NCBI GenBank assembly: GCA_964443525.1
Contig: CAYUCY010000002.1
Span: 1-64,000, forward strand
Source of the DNA: CAYUCY01 sp964443525
Lineage (GTDB): Bacteria; Pseudomonadota; Alphaproteobacteria; Caedimonadales; Caedimonadaceae
Reading direction: 5' to 3'
DNA length: 64,000 nt
The position numbers and the translations under genes were made by a program. Below, piece after piece: positions 17,430 to 26,205 of this stretch (position 1 is its first letter; the number at the start of each line of letters is the position of its first letter). The notes under the pieces are model-generated. The model did not search any database. It was not told the origin of the DNA and saw only the letters and a program-made list of their open reading frames with translations.

Positions 17430-18094
17430 ATTAAAAAAAAGAGAGCAAGCAGAAAACCTACGCCGAGGAGACTATCCAAACGATCGAGGAGCCCGCCGTG
17501 CCCGGGAAGGAGTCGACTCACATCCTTAATTTCAAGACATCTTTTCAAATAAGATTCCGCTAGATCCCCTAACTGTCCTGAAACGGAGATAAAGACCGTT
17601 AACAAAAAAAGACTCCCTTTTTCAGGAAGAAAGTCGAAAAAAGGAAAGGCCGTCAGGGAGAAAGCTAAAAGAATCGCACTTAAAAGTCCCCCAATCGCCC
17701 CCGACCAAGTCTTCTTCGGACTAATACGAGGAGCCAACTTCGGGCCACCCACTGTAGAACCTACAAAATACGCCCCCGTATCCGTGACCCAAAGAACCAA
17801 AAGAAGATAGAGCAATGCATAAGGCGTCTTCCCAAAAAAATCGAAGAACTTGAAAAGACCCCAAAGAGCCCCACCCATATAAAAGCTTCCTCCAAGAAAC
17901 AAAAGGCTCTTCATAAGACGCGTCAGCGGTTGTCTCAAAAGGAGCCATATCCACTCCCCGAAAAGAGCAGTCGTAATGATCAACAATAATAAAGTAACTT
18001 TATCGGTCAGCAAAAACCAGAAAACGACAGGGATAAGAACGGCCGCCGTTAAAAAGCGTTTAAGCAACTCGGAGTTGATCGGAAATTTTCCCAT
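17426..18094 (-). CDS. cdsA: Phosphatidate cytidylyltransferase
   Basis: Integral membrane enzyme making CDP-diacylglycerol from phosphatidate and CTP, the entry point to phospholipid synthesis. Multiple hydrophobic helices are present. The C-terminal CDP-diglyceride synthetase signature is clear: [11 protein letters not shown] followed by [13 protein letters not shown]. Starting at the ATG at 18094 gives 222 residues, a little short for the family (about 270), with a 35-base overlap with uppS; a longer start at 18136 is possible. It ends the rpsB-to-cdsA gene block and its stop overlaps that of fumC on the other strand. Confidence 0.92.
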   Translation of the reverse strand: MGKFPINSELLKRFLTAAVLIPVVFWFLLTDKVTLLLLIITTALFGEWIWLLLRQPLTRLMKSLLFLGGSFYMGGALWGLFKFFDFFGKTPYALLYLLLVLWVTDTGAYFVGSTVGGPKLAPRISPKKTWSGAIGGLLSAILLAFSLTAFPFFDFLPEKGSLFLLTVFISVSGQLGDLAESYLKRCLEIKDVSRLLPGHGGLLDRLDSLLGVGFLLALFFLI

Positions 18095-18845
18095 AACGCC
18101 TTTCCCTGCCTTGATAGTTCTGAAGAGCCTCTTCAAAGTCCTTGTGCGTAAAGTCAGGCCAAAAGGTCTCTGTTACGACAATCTCAGCATAGGAAAGCTG
18201 CCATAAGAGGTAATTACTGATTCGGGAGACTCCACTGGTCCGTATCAAAAGATCCGGATCTGGAATTCCTCTCGTATAAAGATAATCTGAAAAAAGCTCC
18301 TCCGTTAAATCCTCGGGCAAGCGTTTGCCGTCCTTAACGTCTTGTGCAAACTGTTGCATGGCCTCAACCATCTCCCGACGACTCCCGTAGTTAAAGGCGA
18401 TGACGAGGGTCAATCCCGTACATTCCTTTGTAGCAGCCTCGGCAGTCTCGATCATTTTCAGGATCGAAGGCTTTAAGGACTTGCGTGAGCCGATGACCTT
18501 TAAACGAATGTTTTTCGCTATCAGGTCAGGGAGACTACTTTCTAACTGAAACTTCAGAAGTGACATTAACCCCTCGACCTCTTCGTGAGGACGAGACCAG
18601 TTTTCCGTAGAAAAGGCATAAACCGTCAGATACTCAATCCCAAACTCCTGAGCGACCCTGACGGTTCTTTTGAGGACTTCCGCCCCTTCATAGTGCCCTT
18701 TCAATCTTTGAAGAGCTCTTTTCTGAGCCCAGCGACCGTTACCATCCATGATGATGGCAACATGTCGAGGTATGCCGGCGGGACGATCCCGTATAGAAGA
18801 AGGAGGGGTGGAAGCGTTCAATTGAAATCCTTTTGAACTGTGCAA
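18060..18845 (-). CDS. uppS: Undecaprenyl diphosphate synthase (cis-prenyltransferase)
   Basis: Extends farnesyl diphosphate to the C55 carrier lipid used for peptidoglycan and LPS. The 261 residues have the diagnostic AIIMDGNGRWA with the catalytic Asp, followed by GHYEGAEVL, YAFSTENW, and the C-terminal LIRTSG and ISNYLLWQ motifs. It lies 3 bases downstream of frr and overlaps cdsA, as in many proteobacteria, coupling translation-factor and envelope genes in one transcript. Confidence 0.96.
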   Translation of the reverse strand: MHSSKGFQLNASTPPSSIRDRPAGIPRHVAIIMDGNGRWAQKRALQRLKGHYEGAEVLKRTVRVAQEFGIEYLTVYAFSTENWSRPHEEVEGLMSLLKFQLESSLPDLIAKNIRLKVIGSRKSLKPSILKMIETAEAATKECTGLTLVIAFNYGSRREMVEAMQQFAQDVKDGKRLPEDLTEELFSDYLYTRGIPDPDLLIRTSGVSRISNYLLWQLSYAEIVVTETFWPDFTHKDFEEALQNYQGRERRYGKISDQLRVA

Positions 18846-18848
18846 GCG

Positions 18849-19400
18849 CTAGACTTGCATAATGTCTTTCTCTTTTTCCGCTAAGGCTTGGTCAACCTTT
18901 TTGATAAACTCATCCGTCAAATTTTGGACGTCCACTGAATAACGGCGATGCTCGTCTTCACTGATGTGGCCTTCTTTTTCAAGTTTTTTGAGGTCATCCA
19001 TTCCGTCCCGGCGAACGTTGCGGATTGCAATGCGGGCTTGTTCTGCATATTTTGAGGCGACCTTGCTCATTTCCTGACGTCTTTCTTGAGACAATTCCGG
19101 CAAAGGCACGCGAATGATTTGACCCTCCCCGATCGGATTGAGGCCGAGGCCAGATTCTCTAATCGCTTTTTCAACGGTTTTAGAAAGCTCCCGATCCCAC
19201 ACTTGGACTACGAGAAGACGGGCTTCAGGAGCTGAAACGGTTGCTACTTGTGTCAGAGGAACCTTGGAGCCGTAGGCATCGATCAAAATGGGATCTAACA
19301 TTGCAGTTGATGCCCTGTTCGTACGAAGACCCACGAACTCCTTATGAAGAACATCCATGGCGCTGGTCATTCTCTTTTTTAGGTCTTCTGTTTTGAACAT
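18849..19400 (-). CDS. frr: Ribosome recycling factor
   Basis: With EF-G, splits the post-termination ribosome. The 183 residues match the family length exactly. Typical landmarks are the N-terminal helix ending GLRTNRAS, the beta domain ([19 protein letters not shown]), [21 protein letters not shown], and the long C-terminal helices. Located between pyrH and uppS in the conserved order. Confidence 0.97.
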   Translation of the reverse strand: MFKTEDLKKRMTSAMDVLHKEFVGLRTNRASTAMLDPILIDAYGSKVPLTQVATVSAPEARLLVVQVWDRELSKTVEKAIRESGLGLNPIGEGQIIRVPLPELSQERRQEMSKVASKYAEQARIAIRNVRRDGMDDLKKLEKEGHISEDEHRRYSVDVQNLTDEFIKKVDQALAEKEKDIMQV

Positions 19401-19416
19401 TTCGGTTCTCCTCTAT

Positions 19417-20196
19417 TTATTCCAGGGACTTGAAAAATTTTTCTCTGTTTTCGTGTTCGGAAACGGTAGTGAAGGCGCCCGATGCCGAAATGGCTTTTTT
19501 AAATCCGTGGGGATCAGTGACGGAAAACACCATAATCGGCAACTTATTTTCCCGTGCAAGCGCAATCGCTGCCATATCCATAACACGCAAGTTCTCTGAC
19601 AGAACCTTAAGGTAGCTTAGGTGATCAAAGCGTTTTGCATCGGCAACCTTAAAAGGATCAGCCGAATACACGCCATCGACCTTCGTCCCCTTTAAAAGCA
19701 AATCGCAGTTCATCTCGCTCGCCCTTAAAACAGCAGCCGTGTCGGTTGTAAAGTAAGGGTTTCCCGAGCCTGCTGCAAAAATTACGACACGTCCTTTTTC
19801 CAAATGACGCACCGCCCGGCGGCGAATATAGGGCTCGCAAACCGTCTCCATTGGAATGGCCGACATAACGCGTGATTCAATACCGCTCCTCTCAAGGGTA
19901 CTTTGAAGAGCAAGCGCATTCATGACCGTTGCGAGCATTCCCATGTAGTCGGAGGTGGCTCTGTCGATGCCGTGGGCTTCACCGTCCACACCTCGGAAGA
20001 TGTTCCCAGCCCCGACGACAACGCAGACTTGAACCCCCGCTTCAACGACTTCCTTGATTTCGGCGGCGATTCGAAAGACGGTTTCGGGTTCAAGGCCGTA
20101 TTCTTTTAACCCCATCAAGGCTTCCCCCGAGAGTTTTAAAAGAACACGCTTTCCTTTCGGCCTGAGAATGTGTGAAGCTGACGGCTCATCTTTCAT
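19417..20196 (-). CDS. pyrH: Uridylate kinase
   Basis: Hexameric bacterial UMP kinase (amino-acid-kinase fold) that makes UDP. The 259 residues include [23 protein letters not shown], the UMP-site region [49 protein letters not shown] read in pieces, and [11 protein letters not shown]. It lies 15 bases after tsf and 16 before frr. Confidence 0.97.
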   Translation of the reverse strand: MKDEPSASHILRPKGKRVLLKLSGEALMGLKEYGLEPETVFRIAAEIKEVVEAGVQVCVVVGAGNIFRGVDGEAHGIDRATSDYMGMLATVMNALALQSTLERSGIESRVMSAIPMETVCEPYIRRRAVRHLEKGRVVIFAAGSGNPYFTTDTAAVLRASEMNCDLLLKGTKVDGVYSADPFKVADAKRFDHLSYLKVLSENLRVMDMAAIALARENKLPIMVFSVTDPHGFKKAISASGAFTTVSEHENREKFFKSLE

Positions 20197-20211
20197 GGGG
20201 TCTCCTAACGC

Positions 20212-21147
20212 TTACTTCCCAAGCTGCTCGGCAACCTCAGCGGCGAAGTCTTTTTCTTCTACTTCAATCCCGTCTCCGAGCTTAAAGTGAGCAAATCCTT
20301 TTAGGCTGATCTCGACGCCTAGCTCCTTTGCGGTATCCGCAACAACCTGCGAGACTTTGCGCTTTGAATCATCAATTAAAAAGACCTGCTCTTGCAAGAC
20401 GGATTCCTCATAGAATTTGCGAAGGCGCCCCTCAACCATTTTCTCAATGAACTCGGGCTTTTTGCCGGATGCAAGGGCCTGTTCCTCAAAAATCTTGCGT
20501 TCACGATCCACAACAGCAGGATCGAGATCAGAGACTGTGTTGGATTGAGGATGAGCTGCCGCAATATGCATGGCGATCTGACGTCCCAAAGCCTCAAGCT
20601 TTGACTTATCTGCGGTCGACTCAAGGGCAACGAGAACCCCGACCCGGCCTAAATCACGCCCCGGCTCAATAGCATTGTGAACATATTTTGTGACAACACC
20701 GTTTGAGACGGTGAATGCTTGAGTACGACGAAGATTCATATTTTCCCCGATAACGGAAATGAGATTCGTCAGCTCGTCTTGCACCGTGTGATTCGTCCCG
20801 GGATAGGTCATCGCCTTTAATTTCTCGACATCGCCTTGAGTTTTCATGGCAAGAGAAGCCACGTGCGTGACATAAGCCTGGAACTTATCATTCCGTGCAA
20901 CGAAGTCGGTTTCGGCATTAACCTCAACCACAGCCCCTTCATTCCCTGCAACACAAAGACCAACAAGCCCTTCGGCTGCCGTACGGCCTGCTTTCTTGGC
21001 TGCAGCAGCAAGTCCTTTCGCCCGCAGCCAATCGACAGCAGCTTCCATATCGCCTTTGTTCTCGGTCAAGGCCTTTTTACAATCCATCATGCCGGCGCCC
21101 GTGCGCTCGCGTAGCTCTTTAACAGCAGATGCGGTAATTTCTGACAT
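20212..21147 (-). CDS. tsf: Translation elongation factor Ts
   Basis: Guanine-nucleotide exchange factor for EF-Tu. The 311 residues start with the UBA-like domain ending in the diagnostic RTGAGMMDCKKAL, followed by WLRAKGLAAAAKKAGR and the core with VEVNAETDFVARN. Full length. It lies 41 bases downstream of rpsB and is presumably co-transcribed from the promoter at 22171-22199. Confidence 0.97.
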   Translation of the reverse strand: MSEITASAVKELRERTGAGMMDCKKALTENKGDMEAAVDWLRAKGLAAAAKKAGRTAAEGLVGLCVAGNEGAVVEVNAETDFVARNDKFQAYVTHVASLAMKTQGDVEKLKAMTYPGTNHTVQDELTNLISVIGENMNLRRTQAFTVSNGVVTKYVHNAIEPGRDLGRVGVLVALESTADKSKLEALGRQIAMHIAAAHPQSNTVSDLDPAVVDRERKIFEEQALASGKKPEFIEKMVEGRLRKFYEESVLQEQVFLIDDSKRKVSQVVADTAKELGVEISLKGFAHFKLGDGIEVEEKDFAAEVAEQLGK

Positions 21148-21188
21148 GTTATCCTCTTGTATTTTTAAATTTATCTTTTTTACGTACC

Positions 21189-22001
21189 TTACGCTTCAGA
21201 AGCTTCAATCTCTGCGGAAGAACCGCTTTCCGAAATCGCCTTGGATGCAACTTCAGCTGCAACCTCTTCACTCTTGGCTTTCTTAGCAGAGACTTCTATC
21301 CCAGCTGCCTGCAATTGTCCCTGGAGACCATCCAGGACAGAGTCAGCCACAACACGACAATAAAACTCAATCGCACGAATTGCATCATCATTTCCGGGAA
21401 CAATATAATCGATGTTATCGGGATCTACGTTCGTATCCGCAATAGCAACTACAGGGATCCCCAGGCGATTTGCTTCCTCGATTGCGATTCTTTCCTTATG
21501 AACGTCGAGCACGAAGAGAACGTCGGGCAAACCGGGCATGTCCTTGATACCACCCAAAACAAGCTCTAGTTTTTGCTTCTCGCGGCTCAATTGAAGAAGT
21601 TCTTTCTTCGTCAAACCTAAATTCTCCTGGCTCAAAAACTCTTCCAATTCTTTCAAACGCTTAATGGAATTGGAAATGGTCTTCCAGTTGGTGAGCATAC
21701 CACCCAGCCAGCGGTGGTTTACAAAGTATTGTCCCGAGCGACGGGCTGCTTCCGCAACCAAGTCCGACGCCTGACGCTTGGTTCCGACATAAAGAACGCG
21801 GCCACCCGAGGCAACGATATCACGAATCACGGTCAAAGCTCTCTTCAAAAGAGGGCCGGTCTTCTCGAGATCGATGATGTGAACATTGTTGCGCACACCG
21901 AAAATGAACGGTTCCATCTTCGGGTTCCAGCGACGGGGATGATGCCCGAAGTGAACACCAGCATGCATCAGATCTTTAATGTTAAAAGTAGGGAGGGCCA
22001 T
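21189..22001 (-). CDS. rpsB: 30S ribosomal protein S2
   Basis: Late-assembling small-subunit protein that also helps to dock S1. The start at 22001 gives 270 residues beginning [20 protein letters not shown], the family N-terminus, and is preceded by a good GAAAGGA ribosome site; the frame extends 22 codons further upstream but into the folded leader. Landmarks are [32 protein letters not shown]-like [12 protein letters not shown], and the C-terminal [15 protein letters not shown] lysine/alanine/glutamate-rich tail of about 35 residues extends the C-terminus. Confidence 0.97.
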   Translation of the reverse strand: MALPTFNIKDLMHAGVHFGHHPRRWNPKMEPFIFGVRNNVHIIDLEKTGPLLKRALTVIRDIVASGGRVLYVGTKRQASDLVAEAARRSGQYFVNHRWLGGMLTNWKTISNSIKRLKELEEFLSQENLGLTKKELLQLSREKQKLELVLGGIKDMPGLPDVLFVLDVHKERIAIEEANRLGIPVVAIADTNVDPDNIDYIVPGNDDAIRAIEFYCRVVADSVLDGLQGQLQAAGIEVSAKKAKSEEVAAEVASKAISESGSSAEIEASEA

Positions 22002-22027
22002 AAATATATCCTTTCTTCGGTTTATCG

Positions 22028-22150
22028 GAGAAGTCTTTCCAAAAGTGTTTCGCACATCCGATACCACTTTTGACTTCTCACCCTCCGCGAGCGATGAGGC
22101 ATTTGCCCACCGAAACGACTTAAGACCATCTCAAGCCGCGACTGCTCGCG
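22028..22150 (-). promoter_or_regulatory. Structured 5' leader of rpsB
   Basis: Between the promoter and the rpsB ribosome site the transcript can fold strongly. GAGAAGTC (22028-22035) pairs with GACTTCTC (22072-22079), and inside it AAAAGTG (22041-22047) pairs with CACTTTT (22065-22071). Upstream, CGCGAGC (22086-22092) pairs with GCTCGCG (22144-22150), enclosing a GGCA/TGCC hairpin. Ribosomal protein S2 is known to repress rpsB-tsf through its leader in gammaproteobacteria; a similar autogenous element is inferred here. I do not recognise a named RNA family. Confidence 0.55.
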
Positions 22151-22170
22151 TGTGTTTTTTACCCACCTTT

Positions 22171-22199
22171 CCTATACCTTCTTTGGGGAGGCTTGGCAA
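22171..22199 (-). promoter_or_regulatory. Sigma-70-type promoter of the rpsB-tsf-pyrH-frr-uppS-cdsA block
   Basis: On the minus strand, TTGCCA (22199-22194), a 17-base spacer and TATAGG (22176-22171). The start point would be near 22164, giving a leader of about 160 bases before rpsB. Confidence 0.6.
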
Positions 22200-22317
22200 G
22201 GTTTTTTCAGGAGCTTAGCAATATTAACTTAATACAGGCCGATCTTGTGATATTATGGCGAGTCCCTTCTGAAAATGATATAATTTTACATAGCAAGCAA
22301 TCAGGAAGAAGCGACAG

Positions 22318-22998
22318 ATGCTTTTCAGGCAGCTTTTTGAGCCCGTTTCATGTACCTATACTTATATTTTAGCCTCCGATTATGGTCGAGAAGGGCTTAT
22401 CATCGACCCTGTTTTGGATCATGCAGATGCCTATGCGAAGCTGATTCGAGAATTAGATCTCAAGCTTGTCTTAACGATTGATACCCACATTCACGCAGAT
22501 CACATAACAGCTTCCGGTTATCTTATCAAAAATCTGAAGTGTCGGTATGTGATTGGTGAACAGGCCCGAATCGACTTTGGTGTTATAAAAATCAAAGAGG
22601 GAGACACCCTCAAGATCGATGGGATCACTCTTGATGATCTTTATACACCCGGCCACACGGATGACTCTTATTCCTTCGTAATGCAAGATCGCGTTTTTAC
22701 GGGAGATACGCTTCCTGATCCGAAGCACAGGACGTACGGATTTCCAGAACGGAGACTCTTACGCCCACTACGACAGCCTTTTCAAAAAACTTTTAAAGCT
22801 CCCCGAAGAAATTCTTGTCTACCCGGCCCATGACTATAAAGGATGGACGGTTTCAACGATCTCGGAGAAGAAAAAAAATATAACCCGCGTCTTCAGGTCA
22901 AAAATGCCGAAGAATATGCGGCGATCATGAACAATCTTAATCTTCCTTATCCAAAACAGATGGACATTGCTGTACCGAGAAACCGCAAGATAGCTTGA
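22318..22998 (+). pseudogene. MBL-fold persulfide-dioxygenase-like hydrolase, frameshifted
   Basis: Metallo-beta-lactamase fold protein resembling ETHE1/Blh sulfur dioxygenases, which oxidise glutathione persulfide. The metal motif DTHIHADH, the histidine in TPGHTDDS and the aspartate in VFTGDTL are in the first frame. After GDTL an extra C near 22710 shifts the frame; the correct continuation ([24 protein letters not shown]) is in the next frame. A second shift occurs in an A8 run near 22871-22878, after which [16 protein letters not shown] runs to the stop at 22996. The complete protein would have about 226 residues. Two shifts, one in a homopolymer, leave open whether this is decay or read error. 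A rhodanese and a sulfite-exporter-like permease follow. Confidence 0.8.
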
Positions 22999-23021
22999 AT
23001 AGAAGTAGAGAGAAAGAAAAG

Positions 23022-23360
23022 ATGACCCAAGAAACGATTGAACCGAAAGACCTACAGGCAAAAATGAAAGCTGACAAAGAAACGGTCGTAATCGATGTCA
23101 GAACGCCAGAAGAATTTGCAGAAGGCCATATCCCGGGAGCCAAACTTTTCCCGCTCGGATCCTGGACCCCAGAACAACTGATTGCGATGATTCACACCGA
23201 GCATCCCAGATCTCAAAAAATATACGTGACCTGCGCCTCAGGCATGCGTGCGGGAAAGGCATGCGATCTCTTCCGCAAAGCTGCTATTGGAAATACCGTC
23301 TTGATCGAAGGCGGGACAATCGGATGGATGCAAGCAGGGCTCCCCATCGAAAAAGGTTAA
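23022..23360 (+). CDS. Rhodanese-like sulfurtransferase
   Basis: Single-domain rhodanese of 112 residues that moves sulfane sulfur through a cysteine persulfide. The family motifs are VIDVRTPEEFAEGHIPGA and the active-site loop CASGMRAGKA with the catalytic Cys. No signal peptide, so cytosolic. ATG 23022 is preferred over an upstream TTG that overlaps the stop of the preceding gene, because an AGAGAGAAAG ribosome site precedes it. Placed between a persulfide-dioxygenase-like gene and a TauE/SafE permease, it probably acts in sulfide detoxification. Confidence 0.9.
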   Translation: MTQETIEPKDLQAKMKADKETVVIDVRTPEEFAEGHIPGAKLFPLGSWTPEQLIAMIHTEHPRSQKIYVTCASGMRAGKACDLFRKAAIGNTVLIEGGTIGWMQAGLPIEKG

Positions 23361-23364
23361 GAGA

Positions 23365-24123
23365 GTGATTATCTCCGGTCTTTTTTTCGGCCTTGTTTCG
23401 GGCCTTTCCATGGGTCTTTCGGGAGCTGGGGGGACGATCCTGCTGATTCCGCTTTTAAGTTACGGGCTCTTTATTCCGCTGGAGGAGGCGATCAGCCTTT
23501 CCCTCATTGCCGTCATCTTAAGTGCGGGCCTCGGGTTTTTCCTTTCCCTAAAACAAAAGAGATTTGATCTTAAGGAATCTCTCTTCATTCTCTTCGGAGG
23601 CGTTTTATCGGCGCCTCTCGGCACTTACGGGTGCGCTCTTTGCGCGCCGCGTTGGCAGCAGCTTGCTTTTGCAACAGTCCTTCTCCTTTCAAGCGCAATG
23701 ATGTGGTTTCATAAAGATCTCTTTCGCACACTTTCTCGCCCTTTACCCACACCTCCGCAAATCAAATATGTCCCTTACTTTATCGTGGGACTCTTCACCG
23801 GCTTTCTGACCGGCTTCTTCGGAGTCAGTGGGGGATTTATCTTAACCCCGCTTTTAGTCCTCGTCTTAAATATCTCCGCCCATAAAGCGATCCCGTCCGC
23901 CCTCCTTCTCGTTACGGTTTTCGGAAGTATTAGCCTCGGCACTCGTTTTTGTTTCGGATGTTCCTTTCATATTCCGTTGGCTCTGTCTTTGATGACTGGA
24001 GATGCACTCGGAATGTTTTTGGGAAGGTATTTTTCTCCCAAAATATCAGAGCATGCAATCAAGCGTTTTTTTGCTGTCTTAAGTTTTCTGACTGCCACTT
24101 TCTTATTCTATGAGCTTCTTTGA
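23365..24123 (+). CDS. TauE/SafE family permease
   Basis: Membrane protein of 252 residues with about eight hydrophobic helices and the TauE/SafE internal repeat: GLSMGLSGAGGTILLIPLL in the first half and GFLTGFFGVSGGFILTPLL in the second, both ending in the glycine-rich motif. Members export sulfite, sulfoacetate or related anions. The start is GTG, 4 bases after the rhodanese stop. The gene neighbourhood makes export of sulfite or thiosulfate the likely role. A hairpin follows immediately. Confidence 0.88.
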   Translation: MIISGLFFGLVSGLSMGLSGAGGTILLIPLLSYGLFIPLEEAISLSLIAVILSAGLGFFLSLKQKRFDLKESLFILFGGVLSAPLGTYGCALCAPRWQQLAFATVLLLSSAMMWFHKDLFRTLSRPLPTPPQIKYVPYFIVGLFTGFLTGFFGVSGGFILTPLLVLVLNISAHKAIPSALLLVTVFGSISLGTRFCFGCSFHIPLALSLMTGDALGMFLGRYFSPKISEHAIKRFFAVLSFLTATFLFYELL

Positions 24124-24132
24124 AGAAAGAGA

Positions 24133-24158
24133 AGCCCCCGACCCTTAGACCGGGGGCT
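24133..24158. terminator. Bidirectional terminator between the sulfur operon and the MarR gene
   Basis: AGCCCCCG (24133-24140) pairs perfectly with CGGGGGCT (24151-24158) over a 10-base loop. On the minus strand it is followed by TCTCTTTCTTC; on the plus strand by a weaker tail. It lies between convergent genes and could serve both. Confidence 0.65.
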
Positions 24159-24190
24159 CTTGCGAGGAGGCAACCCGCAACCTGTCTTCC

Positions 24191-24649
24191 TTAGTACCTT
24201 AAATCATGGGTCAAGGAAAAGTTCCAAAAAGCCTCTAGTCTCTGTAGCAGAGATTTTAATGTTTTCAGATCCTGGTCCGAAATCCCGTTGTGTTTTAAAT
24301 TTTTTGTTTGTTGACCAAGCATCTGATCAAACTGCTGATAAAGCTTGAGTCCTTTTTCCGAGAGTCTCACGTGACTCGACCTCTTGTCATGTGCCGACTG
24401 CGTCTGAACAATGTAGCCGTTCTCAACCATCTTCTTAAGGTTGTACGTAACGTTCGAGCCGAGGTAATATCCTCTGTTACTCACTTCTCCCACGGTCAAT
24501 TCGTTGGTACCGATATTATAAAGGATGAAACATTGAACGTTGTTGATATCTAGAATCTTCATGCGATCCAATTCAGCCTTAACCACTTCCAGGAAGAGGC
24601 GATGTAGTCGTTCCATCGCCATCACAGTATCAAAATAAATTTCTTTCAC
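24191..24649 (-). CDS. MarR-family winged-helix regulator, LdtR-like
   Basis: Transcription factor of 152 residues. The sequence YFDTVMAMERLHRLFLEVVK, INNVQCFILYNIG, RGYYLGSNVTYNLKKMVENGY read in pieces matches the alphaproteobacterial LdtR branch of MarR regulators, known in Liberibacter and rhizobia to control an L,D-transpeptidase and stress genes. The start is GTG at 24649, preceded by AAGGGAG at 8 bases; the frame extends 8 codons upstream without a ribosome site. The upstream region (24660-24780) is very AT-rich and contains repeated ACTATA units near 24690-24705, a possible autoregulatory operator. No ldtP-like target gene is seen nearby. Confidence 0.82.
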   Translation of the reverse strand: MKEIYFDTVMAMERLHRLFLEVVKAELDRMKILDINNVQCFILYNIGTNELTVGEVSNRGYYLGSNVTYNLKKMVENGYIVQTQSAHDKRSSHVRLSEKGLKLYQQFDQMLGQQTKNLKHNGISDQDLKTLKSLLQRLEAFWNFSLTHDLRY

Positions 24650-24803
24650 GATCCATCTCCCTTGATAAATCAATATATTAATGATAACTATATCTATACT
24701 ATACTGCTATTAGGTTAAATTTTAATTAATATAAGTTTAATTATCGGCGAAAATTCCAACAAATTTAATTTGACCTTAAAAAAGATTCGTCTAAAGGCGG
24801 ATT

Positions 24804-26144
24804 TTATTCCTGAGACGAGACCTTAGGCCACCGAAGAAGAATGGCAAGGAAAGCTGCAATTCCGAGGAAATAGCAATAATAAACGTGGGGAATAATCTCA
24901 AGGGGGCTTAAATGTGCGATGGATCCCGCAAGAAGAACTTGAGCGCTATAAGGCAGAATCCCTTGAAATACGCAGGAAAATGTATCCACGAAAACAGCAG
25001 CTCTCACCCTCAACACATGAAAACGAGCAGCAATTGCCTCGGTAGGGCCACCTGAGAGAATAATCGCAATCGTATTGTTCGCCGTAAAGATGTCGCAAAG
25101 ACTTGCTAAAAGACTGATTGCAGCTTCAGCAACACGAGAGCCGGTTTTCGTTCGGGCAAACCGCTTCACCCAACCTTCGGTTGCCTGAATTAAAAAGTCG
25201 ATTCCTCCCTGGGCTTTTGCAAGATGACTGAGGCCGCCGATCAAAAGAGACAGGATAAAGATCTCCTGCATACTTGTGTATCCTTTAAAAATGCCCTCCG
25301 AGGCCGTCACAAACGAAAAATCGGGATGCACCCAAAAGCCCGTTAAAATTGTCACAAAAATACCCACGCTCAAAACAAGGAAAACATTAAGCCCTAAAAG
25401 GGCAAGACCTAAAACAAACAGGTAAGGCGCCGTCAGCCATATGTTATAATCCTGAGGCCCCTGATCAATTAGAGGATGCTTTTCGTAACCCAAAAAAATA
25501 AGCAAAAAGATGGTCAAAAGCACTGGCCCCAAAGCGATCAGAGCATTGATTTTAAACTTGTCCTTGAGACTGCAAGGGTGCACCGAAACGGCTGCAATCG
25601 TTGTATCGGAAATCATGGAAAGATTATCTCCAAACATGGCGCCTCCAATCACAGCGCCCATGACAATCGGCATCGAAAGCCCGGCATGATCAGCAACACC
25701 GAAGGCGATCGGGCCGACCGCCGCAATGGTTCCCATGGAGGTACCCATAGCTGTCGAAATAAAGGCTGCTAATATAAAAAGGCCCGGCAGCGTCGCATCC
25801 GCTGGAATCATATCGAGAGCAAATCGAACCGTTGCATCAACTCCACCGATGGATTTGAGAAGTTCCGTAAAAGCGCCGGCCAAAAGATAGATAATGCACA
25901 TGGTCAGAATATTTTTGTCCCGCACCCCCTCAAGGAAAGAATCGAGATTTTTAAGCTTCTCCCCCTTTACAAAAAAAATGGCAAGATGGAGTGCGGGTTA
26001 TTTGGCAAGGGGGGGATAAATATTATAGAATGCATAGGGAACTTTATGAAATGTAAAATAAAAACCACTCCCGATAAAGAGAGCCAGAAAAAGAAAAAGA
26101 GGGTAAAGGGCCGTGCCCCCTTTTAGTTCAAAACGTTTCAGCAT
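24804..26144 (-). pseudogene. nhaC: NhaC-family Na+/H+ antiporter with an in-frame stop
   Basis: Membrane antiporter exchanging sodium for protons. From ATG 26144 the frame reads MLKRFELKGG, LFLALFIGSGFYF, YAFYNIYPPLAK and then TAA at 25998-26000; the same frame continues PALHLAIFFVKG and the rest of an NhaC protein (GAMFGDNLSMISDTTIAA, SLCDIFTANNTIAI) to 24804. Reading through the stop gives 446 residues, the normal NhaC length, with no frameshift. The downstream part could start at a GTG (25925) but would lack the first two membrane helices. A single nonsense change, real or erroneous, explains everything. It follows the symporter gene by 61 bases. Confidence 0.82.
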
Positions 26145-26205
26145 TCCGCGTTTTCTTTGGGATAAGGATTGTCTCTACTCTAAAAGGAACCCTCCCCATT
26201 GGCAA

